Of a stretch of DNA of 12,838 nt, positions 1-4,697 are shown one piece after another. A program made the position numbers and the translations under genes. Positions within the stretch are counted from its first letter, which is position 1; every line of letters starts with the position of its first letter. The notes beneath the pieces are model-generated. The model did not search any database and had not been told where the DNA came from. It was given only the letters and a program-made list of their open reading frames with translations. Origin of the DNA: Candidatus Brocadiaceae bacterium (GTDB taxonomy: Bacteria > Planctomycetota > Brocadiia > SM23-32); the NCBI GenBank assembly GCA_003567495.1, contig PWZK01000090.1, positions 1 to 12,838 of the forward strand, read 5' to 3'.

Positions 1-214
1 GCTTCGGTCCGTTGGACCTGCGCTTCGCCATAGGCTTTAGCATGACGCGCCGTTGGCGCTGGAAGAAGTTGCGTTTTTTTTGAATTTTGATATTATAATT
101 TTGAGTTTATTTGAAACTTGAGATTTTGAATTTGTAATTTTCTCTGCGTATGCACAGTACCGCGCCGAAGGCGCCCTGAAGAGGCGCGACATAACGATCA
201 GACATAAAAAACAA
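1..214. repeat. Repeat-derived leader region upstream of thiS
   Basis: No gene is visible here. Bases 33-60 (AGGCTTTAGCATGACGCGCC and on) recur at 4395-4423 in the same orientation with two mismatches in 29. Both copies are preceded by a small hairpin whose arms differ but still pair: GGTCC/GGACC at 6-18 here and AGTCC/GGACT at 4366-4379 there. Bases 70-140 are AT-rich low-complexity sequence containing TATAAT at 94-99, with no convincing -35 box. Bases 171-187 form another hairpin (GCGCC/GGCGC) followed by a segment (CGACATAACGATCA) that resembles 4243-4259. I read the region as a degenerate composite of intergenic repeats. I looked for a TPP riboswitch and saw none. Confidence 0.6.
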
Positions 215-250
215 TGAAAGCAAGGAGTTCTAATTCCTGATTCCACATTC

Positions 251-266
251 CGGTTTGTCCGGGTAG
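251..266 (+). repeat. CGG(T/C)TTGTCCGGGT(T)AG repeat module abutting the thiS RBS
   Basis: CGGTTTGTCCGGGTAG here recurs as CGGCTTGTCCGGGTTAG at 1526-1542. Both copies follow an ATTCCACATTCC-like run. The module ends where the thiS Shine-Dalgarno sequence (AGAGGGG, about 265-271) begins, so the repeat reaches right up to the ribosome binding site. Confidence 0.6.
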
Positions 267-276
267 AGGGGATAAC

Positions 277-477
277 ATGCGGGTGCATATCAATGGTGAG
301 GTCCGTGAAATTGACCGGGGCAAGACGCTTGATGCCCTTTTGAGCGATCTCGAAATTAAGCCGGGGACGGTGGTTGTCGAGCACAACGGAAATATTGTAA
401 GAGGCGATGAATGCGCTTCAGAGTTCATTGAGCCTGATGCTGAAATTGAAATAGTGCGGTTTGTAGGTGGGGGGTGA
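277..477 (+). CDS. thiS: ThiS, sulfur carrier protein of thiazole biosynthesis
   Basis: This is a 66-residue protein with the ubiquitin-like ThiS layout. It opens with a beta strand ([12 protein letters not shown]), has a TLDALLSDL helix and a [10 protein letters not shown] strand, and ends in RFVGGG. In this family the C-terminal Gly-Gly is adenylated by ThiF and converted to a thiocarboxylate. ThiG then uses that sulfur to build the thiazole ring in the cytoplasm. The length is typical. The ATG is preceded by AGAGGGG with about five bases of spacing. The stop codon at 475-477 lies four bases before the ThiG start at 482, and the run of G coding for the terminal glycines also serves as the thiG ribosome binding site. 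The two genes are therefore probably translationally coupled. No thiF is present in the window. The identification is secure from the sequence pattern and the neighbour. Confidence 0.93.
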   Translation: MRVHINGEVREIDRGKTLDALLSDLEIKPGTVVVEHNGNIVRGDECASEFIEPDAEIEIVRFVGGG

Positions 478-481
478 GTAT

Positions 482-1264
482 ATGGAGCCGCTGGTAATCG
501 GAGGCAGGAAATTCAACTCGCGTCTGTTTATAGGCACGGGTAAATTCGGCGCGGGGGACATCATGAGTCGCGCCGTCAGGGCGTCGGGGACGGAACTGGT
601 CACCGTGGCCCTTCGCCGGGTCGAGTTGTCGGGCGGGGAAAAAGATGACGATCTTCTTGGCAGGCTTGATTCGGAGTCCGTCCTGATTGTGCCAAACACA
701 AGCGGTGCGCGCACTGCGGAGGAGGCGGTGCGTATTGCCCGCCTTGCAAGGGCTGCCGGAGGATATGAATGGGTGAAGATCGAGGTCGTGCCCGATCCCG
801 ATTATCTGTTGCCTGACGGGCCTGAGACTTTGAAAGCTACCGAAGTGCTGGCGGCGGAAGGTTTCAATGTGATGCCGTATGTAAATGCAGATCCGGTTCT
901 GTGCCTGCGCCTTGTGGAGGCTGGAGCCGTCACTGTTATGCCGCTGGGAGCCCCGATCGGGACAAACAGAGGGCTCCGTACGCGGGATATGCTCGAAATT
1001 ATCATCGAACAGGCTACAATACCGGTAGTGGTTGATGCGGGGCTGGGGAAGCCTTCGCATGCGGCCGATGCGATCGAGATGGGTGCTGATGCCGTGCTTG
1101 TTAATACAGCTGTGGCGACTGCCGGTGATCCGGTCGGGATGGCGCAGGCTTTTGCCCGGGCCGTGTCGTCGGCGGAGCTGGCTGTGGATGCCGCCCCTCG
1201 GGAACCACGACGTCCGGCGGAGGCCAGCAGCCCGCTGACCGGATTCCTCCGGGATGACGCTTAG
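482..1264 (+). CDS. thiG: ThiG, thiazole synthase
   Basis: This is a 260-residue TIM-barrel enzyme. It condenses 1-deoxy-D-xylulose 5-phosphate, dehydroglycine and the ThiS thiocarboxylate into the thiazole phosphate precursor of thiamine. Visible family motifs are the N-terminal [18 protein letters not shown] (residues 4-21), [17 protein letters not shown] (96-112; K99 is the likely Schiff-base lysine), [14 protein letters not shown] (152-165) and [20 protein letters not shown] (187-206, phosphate-binding end of the barrel). The C-terminal ASSPLTGFL is typical. I chose ATG 482, preceded by GGGGGGTGAG. An in-frame GTG at 467 would overlap thiS and add five residues. The TAG stop at 1262-1264 lies inside a dispersed repeat (1260-1375), so the last residue or residues may be repeat-derived. 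thiH does not follow directly, as it often does in thi operons, because a 368-bp repeat-filled gap intervenes. Confidence 0.95.
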   Translation: MEPLVIGGRKFNSRLFIGTGKFGAGDIMSRAVRASGTELVTVALRRVELSGGEKDDDLLGRLDSESVLIVPNTSGARTAEEAVRIARLARAAGGYEWVKIEVVPDPDYLLPDGPETLKATEVLAAEGFNVMPYVNADPVLCLRLVEAGAVTVMPLGAPIGTNRGLRTRDMLEIIIEQATIPVVVDAGLGKPSHAADAIEMGADAVLVNTAVATAGDPVGMAQAFARAVSSAELAVDAAPREPRRPAEASSPLTGFLRDDA

Positions 1265-1375
1265 TATCTTATTCGTAATTATCTTGTTTTATTGGCAAAT
1301 AGATTAATTTGAGACGCTGTAAGTGTCGTTGAAATAAAAAATTAGGAATTAGAAATTAGGAATGAGGAATCAACG
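1260..1375 (+). repeat. About 115-bp dispersed repeat, copy A (contains the thiG stop)
   Basis: Starting with CTTAGTATCTTATT, this stretch aligns along its length with the reverse complement of 4584-4695. Shared blocks include CTTAGTATCTTATT, TTGTTTT, GACGCTGTAAGTGT and the purine-rich tail GAAATTAGGAATGAGGAATCAACG. Several small substitutions and indels separate the copies, so they are old or diverging. Copy A begins inside the last codons of thiG and provides its TAG. Copy B begins two bases after the stop of the nuclease gene at 4698. Confidence 0.8.
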
Positions 1376-1546
1376 GCAACGGCGGGACGGCAATTAAGAA
1401 TTAGAAATGTGGAATTAGGAATCAACGGCAACGGCAATGTGGAATGAGGAGTTGGAATTTACGGCATTTTTCCCTCATTCCTCATTTCACATTATTTCAC
1501 ATTCCACATTCCTCATTCCAGACTCCGGCTTGTCCGGGTTAGGCGT
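1376..1546. repeat. Low-complexity GGAAT/ATTCC tracts with strand switch
   Basis: From about 1341 to 1455 the plus strand carries purine-rich variations of GGAATTAGAAATTAGGAATGAGGAATCAACGGCAACGGC. From about 1468 to 1520 it switches to the complementary pyrimidine-rich form (CCTCATTCCTCATTTCACATT). The two halves could pair into a long imperfect hairpin; for example GTGGAATGAGGA near 1439-1450 pairs with TCCTCATTTCAC. The tract ends with CGGCTTGTCCGGGTTAG (1526-1542). No coding potential is evident. Confidence 0.65.
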
Positions 1547-1564
1547 TTCACTGAATATATACCG
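1547..1564 (+). repeat. TTCACTGAATATATACCG dispersed repeat copy
   Basis: This 18-base sequence recurs inverted at 11597-11614 with one mismatch. It also recurs in diverged form at 2924-2940, inverted at 9306-9318, and at 11662-11677. It is one end of a repeat family whose other visible copies have the paired terminal sequence AGTGAACCACGTT. Confidence 0.6.
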
Positions 1565-1586
1565 TTTGCTGTATGTCGTTTTATTA

Positions 1587-1618
1587 ATTCTTTTTCAAGC
1601 TGCGTCTTGAAAAAGAAT
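1587..1618 (+). repeat. 13-bp perfect stem-loop directly before the thiH RBS
   Basis: ATTCTTTTTCAAG (1587-1599) and CTTGAAAAAGAAT (1606-1618) are perfect inverted repeats around the six-base loop CTGCGT. The thiH Shine-Dalgarno sequence starts three bases later. The preceding GTCGTTTTATTA is shared, inverted, with the hairpin after the thymidylate-synthase-like gene (3989-4020), which marks it as a repeat and not a gene-specific signal. No U-tract follows, so a standard intrinsic terminator is unlikely, but it could limit ribosome access or stabilise the mRNA. Confidence 0.65.
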
Positions 1619-1632
1619 CAGGGAGTTACAAT

Positions 1633-2799
1633 TTGATCGGGCTACGATCAACAAAAAACACAACCGAAGATTTCTCGGAAATACTCAAGCAGTGGCCGAT
1701 TGGTCGCGTTCGCGATTTCATAGGGCGCCGTACCTCTGCGGAGGCCGGAGCTGCTATAGAAAGTTTGGGCAGGACGCCTGTGGATCTGGCGGCACTCGTT
1801 TCGCCTGCAGCTTCCGGGCTTCTGGAGCCTATGGCACAGCGTTCGGCCGGGCTCACGCGCCGGCGTTTTGGCAACATACTTCAGTTTTATGCTCCCCTGT
1901 ATGTTTCGAACTATTGCCGTAACTTTTGCCGCTACTGTGGGTTCAACCGGGGGGCTGATGTCAGAAGAAGAGCACTGACCGTTGATGAAGCTATGGCCGA
2001 TGCCGAGTATTTAAGCTCGGAGGGTTTCCGGCATATTCTGCTGGTTTCGGGAGAGGACCCCTCGCGCGTGCCTCCTGAATACTTTGAAAATTTGATAACG
2101 CTGCTCTGTGATCGGTTTGCCTCTATCAGTATCGAGATTTATCCGCTGGATCGGGACGGTTACCTGCGACTTGTCGATGCCGGGGCCGACGGGCTGACGC
2201 TATATCAGGAAACATATGATCCTCTGGTTTACACACGTATGCACCCGGCGGGTCCTAAGAAGGATTTCCGGAGCCGTCTGAGGGCGATTGAGTGCGGTGC
2301 AGCTGCAGGCATGCAATCGCTTGGCATCGGCGCATTGCTGGGACTTTCGAGCTGGCGGGAAGAGGCGTTTTATATCGGTATGCATGCACTTTACCTCCAG
2401 CGGCGCTACTGGCGCAGCCATGTGTCTGTTTCCTTTCCCCGGATGCGTCGGGCCGCAGGCGGTATTGCGCCACAACGCAGTGTGGATGACTCAGCCCTGG
2501 TTCAGATGATTTGTGCCCTGCGCCTTATCCTGCCTGATGCCGGGCTGGTGCTTTCAACACGTGAGAGCGCCCGCCTGCGCGATAATCTCCTGCCGATCGG
2601 AATCACGCGACTGTCAGCGGCTTCCGTAACCGAGCCGGGCGGATATGTGGGCGGCCGGCGCTCTGGAACTCAGTTTGAAGTGCAGGATAAACGCTCGCTG
2701 CGCGAGATGGCCGATGCGGTGAAAGAGCGAGGATTCGACCCGGTATTGAAGGATTGGGATGCCGCCTATCGCTATGATCAGGGGGTAAGTCCTCAGTGA
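1633..2799 (+). CDS. thiH: ThiH, 2-iminoacetate synthase (radical SAM tyrosine lyase)
   Basis: This is a 388-residue radical-SAM protein. ThiH cleaves L-tyrosine to 2-iminoacetate (dehydroglycine) and p-cresol, and so feeds ThiG in the oxygen-sensitive version of thiazole synthesis. The 4Fe-4S-binding CX3CX2C motif is visible as CRNFCRYC (C95, C99, C102). It is preceded by the ThiH-like LQFYAPLYVSNY segment and followed by LLVSGEDP (138-145) and a GLTLYQETYDP strand near 190-200. Length and motif order fit ThiH better than HydG or the menaquinone radical-SAM enzymes, and the thiSG neighbours support it. Translation most likely starts at TTG 1633, with GGGAG seven bases upstream; the first internal Met is at residue 67. 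The TGA stop (2797-2799) lies inside the terminal repeat of a 137-bp palindromic element. Because repeats separate it from thiG, transcription may depend on read-through or on a promoter I could not identify. Confidence 0.92.
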   Translation: MIGLRSTKNTTEDFSEILKQWPIGRVRDFIGRRTSAEAGAAIESLGRTPVDLAALVSPAASGLLEPMAQRSAGLTRRRFGNILQFYAPLYVSNYCRNFCRYCGFNRGADVRRRALTVDEAMADAEYLSSEGFRHILLVSGEDPSRVPPEYFENLITLLCDRFASISIEIYPLDRDGYLRLVDAGADGLTLYQETYDPLVYTRMHPAGPKKDFRSRLRAIECGAAAGMQSLGIGALLGLSSWREEAFYIGMHALYLQRRYWRSHVSVSFPRMRRAAGGIAPQRSVDDSALVQMICALRLILPDAGLVLSTRESARLRDNLLPIGITRLSAASVTEPGGYVGGRRSGTQFEVQDKRSLREMADAVKERGFDPVLKDWDAAYRYDQGVSPQ

Positions 2800-2930
2800 A
2801 CTACGTTGGTTTACTACATGGTTGCCTTTTGTAGCGCAGGCGTCCCGCCTGCATCGTACGGGAGGCCGGGGCGCTAGACAAAAACGAATGCAGGCGAGGA
2901 CGCCTGCGCTACTTTTAACGTGGTTCACTG
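2794..2930. mobile_element. 137-bp palindromic MITE-like element overlapping the thiH stop
   Basis: The outer ends CAGTGAACTACGTT (2794-2807) and AACGTGGTTCACTG (2917-2930) are inverted repeats with one mismatch in 14. Inside them, GTAGCGCAGGCGTCCCGCCTGC (2831-2852) pairs with 2890-2912, the two differing by one small indel, to give a strong 22-23 bp stem around a 37-base loop. There is no coding capacity. The size, nested inverted repeats and related ends elsewhere in the window (11608-11669) fit a non-autonomous MITE- or REP-like element. No clear target duplication is seen. The long stem may also act as the 3' end structure of the thi transcript. Confidence 0.55.
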
Positions 2931-2940
2931 AATATTTACG
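2924..2940 (+). repeat. TTCACTGAATATTTACG repeat copy
   Basis: This is a diverged copy of TTCACTGAATATATACCG (1547-1564). Its first bases form the right terminal repeat of the 137-bp element. The 13-mer ACTGAATATTTAC (2927-2939) is identical to the reverse complement of 9306-9318. Confidence 0.55.
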
Positions 2941-2954
2941 TTGCGCACACGTTT

Positions 2955-2996
2955 CCCTGGGTAGGGTCGGCCAACGACCGCCGACCCAACCCAGGG
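2955..2996. repeat. 17-bp stem-loop upstream of the thymidylate-synthase-like gene
   Basis: CCCTGGGTAGGGTCGGC (2955-2971) pairs with GCCGACCCAACCCAGGG (2980-2996), one mismatch in 17, around an eight-base loop. A second small hairpin, TCCCCT/AGGGGA around TATT, follows at about 3010-3025. No T-run follows the large stem, so it is not a textbook terminator. It may be another intergenic repeat or a processing or stability element after thiH. Confidence 0.6.
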
Positions 2997-3033
2997 CTGT
3001 AAATAAGAATCCCCTTATTAGGGGAAATAAACA

Positions 3034-3039
3034 TTGACA
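3034..3039 (+). promoter_or_regulatory. Possible -35 box (TTGACA) before the thymidylate-synthase-like gene
   Basis: A perfect TTGACA occurs 62 bases before the start codon, downstream of the hairpins at 2955-3025. At 17 bases distance the sequence is AGGGTA, a poor -10 box, so this promoter call is weak. Its position, between structured repeats and the gene, is where an independent promoter would be expected. Confidence 0.25.
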
Positions 3040-3100
3040 ATTTATATCTAATGTCCAGGGTACGACCTAAGTAAGTGCTGAAAGCAAGGAGGCATGATCA

Positions 3101-3982
3101 ATGGAACAACCTGAAAATTCTAATTTGCCCTGTCTCGCCATCTGCGGCGAAACGGTGCCCGAGGCGTGGGAGAAGGCCGTACTGGCCGTTTATCGCCATG
3201 GAGTGGCCGTAAGTACCGAATACGATTCGCCAGACGACCCGCCAAGTCTGGATGCTACTGTTATGGTCGAAGTAAAACGGCCTCTGGGCGAGCCCAGAGT
3301 CCATAAAAATTTTCCGGGCGGCCCGGTTGAGCTGGAGACATACAGACAGGAAGTGCTTGATGGTATCCACGATCACTGGATAAATCCCGCTGAGGGTAAG
3401 TGGACATATACATATCACCAGCGTCTTTTCGCATACCAGCCGGTAAAAAAGGGCGACGCCGCTACACCGAGCCGGGATTTTCCGCCGGTTAATCAACTGG
3501 AACAAATGATAAAAAAACTTTCGCAGACCGCTTATACACGCCGCGCACAGGCCGTAACCTGGATACCGCACAACGATCCGGATACCGACGACCCGCCGTG
3601 TCTTCAGCGTGTCTGGGCAAGGCTGATGCCCGGCTGTGAAAATGGGTTGGTGCTGAATCTCAACACCCACTGGCGCTCGCGCGACCTCTATAAAGCCTGG
3701 TTTATGAACGTATTCGCGTTTACCGATATGCAAAGATGGATGGCCGGGAAAATTCGGGAAGAAACAGGCAGGCCGGTAACGTGCGGGCGGTATGTCGATA
3801 TCTGCGACTCTCTGCACATTTACGGCAGTTATCGCACTGAATCGCTTGAAGCGGAGATTGAAAAGATGGAGACATCCCCATATACAAGCCGGGCGTGGGA
3901 CAGTTCGATGCTCGAGCCTATATTTGAGGAAGCGAGAGAGAATTTGAGCAACGATCCCGATTTTTATTCCCGGGGGGGATAA
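3101..3982 (+). CDS. Divergent thymidylate synthase family protein
   Basis: This 293-residue protein resembles folate-dependent thymidylate synthase (ThyA fold), which methylates dUMP to dTMP, in its C-terminal two thirds. RR at 147-148 (TRRAQAVTW) matches the phosphate-binding arginines. PPC at 165-167 carries the putative nucleophile C167. WRSRDLYKAWFMN (191-203) aligns with the E. coli QRSCDVFLGLPFN segment, keeping the Arg, Asp (D195) and the base-selecting Asn (N203). LHIY (238-241) supplies the ribose-contacting His and Tyr. The N-terminus (LPCLAICGETVPEAWEKAVLAVYRHG... region, 9-34) is unlike classical ThyA, and the usual active-site Gln before the conserved Arg is Trp191. The family resembles archaeal-type ThyA homologues. 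dTMP synthase is the best guess; a nucleotide hydroxymethylase or another folate user is possible. Start ATG 3101 has AGGAGG nine bases upstream. The gene is probably transcribed alone. Confidence 0.75.
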   Translation: MEQPENSNLPCLAICGETVPEAWEKAVLAVYRHGVAVSTEYDSPDDPPSLDATVMVEVKRPLGEPRVHKNFPGGPVELETYRQEVLDGIHDHWINPAEGKWTYTYHQRLFAYQPVKKGDAATPSRDFPPVNQLEQMIKKLSQTAYTRRAQAVTWIPHNDPDTDDPPCLQRVWARLMPGCENGLVLNLNTHWRSRDLYKAWFMNVFAFTDMQRWMAGKIREETGRPVTCGRYVDICDSLHIYGSYRTESLEAEIEKMETSPYTSRAWDSSMLEPIFEEARENLSNDPDFYSRGG

Positions 3983-3988
3983 GCGCAT

Positions 3989-4020
3989 AATTCTTTTCAA
4001 AAAAGAACTTGAAAAGAATT
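3989..4020. repeat. 12-bp perfect stem-loop after the thymidylate-synthase-like gene
   Basis: AATTCTTTTCAA (3989-4000) and TTGAAAAGAATT (4009-4020) are perfect inverted repeats around AAAAGAAC, beginning six bases after the stop codon. With the following AATAAAACGAC, the sequence is the inverted counterpart of the hairpin before thiH (GTCGTTTTATTAATTCTTTT). Only short T-tracts are present, so terminator activity is uncertain. Confidence 0.6.
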
Positions 4021-4116
4021 AATAAAACGACAACGACAACGGATACGACTACGACTAAACGGCAAACGACATTATATTTTAATACATCGACAGTTTGTTT
4101 GTTGTTGATGTCAGTA
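4021..4116. repeat. CGACAA-rich low-complexity tract
   Basis: Bases 4024-4073 are built of ACGACAACG/ACGACTACG variants ending in CGGCAAACGACATTATA. The reverse complement resembles 1561-1585 (ACCGTTTGCTGTATGTCGTTTTATT). This adds to the evidence that the gap after thiG is mirrored here. There is no coding signal. Confidence 0.5.
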
Positions 4117-4425
4117 TATTAAGCGCCTACCGAAGCAAGCGCTGGAAGCGCGATATGTTATAGCCTGTGGCGAAGCGCAGGCCCGAAAGGGCCGCAGCGC
4201 AGCCACAGGAGAGGAGATCGCACAAACGGGAGTCCTGAAGGGACGATATAAACGATCACGCACAGTGGCGCCATAAAAATGTAATTGGACCATGCGCGAG
4301 GCTTGATATTATACCGCACTTTCAGCGCTCGATTGAGGAGTGCGGCGTGTCCTGTGTCTCTGCTTCAGTCCTGTCGGACTTTCGCGCCGTCACAGGCTTT
4401 AGCATGACGCGCCGCTGGTGCTAAA
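4117..4425. repeat. Composite structured repeat block with a 46-nt hairpin
   Basis: The block opens with TATTAAGCGCCTA (4117-4129), which recurs exactly at 9213-9225. A strong nested hairpin follows: CCTGTGGC (4164-4171) pairs with GCCACAGG (4202-4209), and GGCCC/GGGCC closes a GAAA loop (4180-4193). A GTCC/GGAC hairpin follows (4232-4244), with downstream bases resembling 176-205. A copy of the AGGCTTTAGCATGACGCGCC module lies at 4395-4423. The short translation on the minus strand is not convincing as a gene. I read the block as intergenic repeat modules whose arms vary but keep pairing. Confidence 0.6.
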
Positions 4426-4518
4426 AGCTGCAGTGTTTTTAAAGGAGACGAGCAGAAAATGCCGCCCTTTTAACCTGGAAATTGGATATTTATCCGTAAC
4501 TGAAAACTGCGCCGAAGG

Positions 4519-4537
4519 CCTGCCTGCTGCAGGCAGG
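4519..4537. repeat. 19-bp palindrome, copy 1
   Basis: CCTGCCTGCTGCAGGCAGG has 9-bp perfect arms around one base. The identical 19-mer occurs at 10745-10763, preceded in both places by GG. It is too short for a gene-specific terminator call and is followed by no T-run. Confidence 0.6.
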
Positions 4538-4542
4538 CGCCC

Positions 4543-4570
4543 CATTTTCAGAGCGAAGTCTCTGAAAATG
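4543..4570. repeat. 11-bp perfect stem-loop (CATTTTCAGAG/CTCTGAAAATG)
   Basis: The arms at 4543-4553 and 4560-4570 are perfectly complementary around CGAAGT. The architecture (11-13 bp perfect AT-rich stem, 6-base loop) matches the stem-loop at 1587-1618, though the arm sequences are unrelated. Confidence 0.55.
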
Positions 4571-4583
4571 CAAAGTTCCTTTG

Positions 4584-4695
4584 TCGTTGATTCCTCATTC
4601 CTAATTTCTAATTTCTAATTCTTATGTAACAACACTTACAGCGTCGAAATCAAATCTTTTTGCCAAAACAAAATAATTGTAAATAAGATACTAAG
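4584..4695 (-). repeat. About 115-bp dispersed repeat, copy B
   Basis: This is the inverted counterpart of 1260-1375. Read on the minus strand it begins CTTAGTATCTTATTT and ends in GAAATTAGGAATGAGGAATCAACG. It lies two bases downstream of the nuclease gene's stop codon, just as copy A overlaps the thiG stop. The family therefore seems to occupy 3' ends of genes. Confidence 0.8.
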
Positions 4696-4697
4696 AA

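Noticed and set aside
60..276. TPP riboswitch upstream of thiS
   Set aside because: I could not find the CTGAGA and ACCTGATC-type conserved segments in the right order.
425..1060. 211-codon open frame on the minus strand
   Set aside because: It lies entirely opposite thiS/thiG, has no family-like motifs and an unnatural residue composition; it is a shadow of thiG.
1340..1530. CRISPR-like array of GGAAT repeats
   Set aside because: Repeat units are irregular in length and sequence and no constant spacer length exists; it is low-complexity DNA.
3098..4000. 300-codon open frame on the minus strand
   Set aside because: It mirrors the thymidylate-synthase-like gene, whose plus-strand product carries the recognisable active-site motifs.
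4111..4293. 60-codon minus-strand frame in the repeat block
   Set aside because: The sequence is made of hairpin repeats and the translation is Pro/Arg/Ser-rich without domain character.
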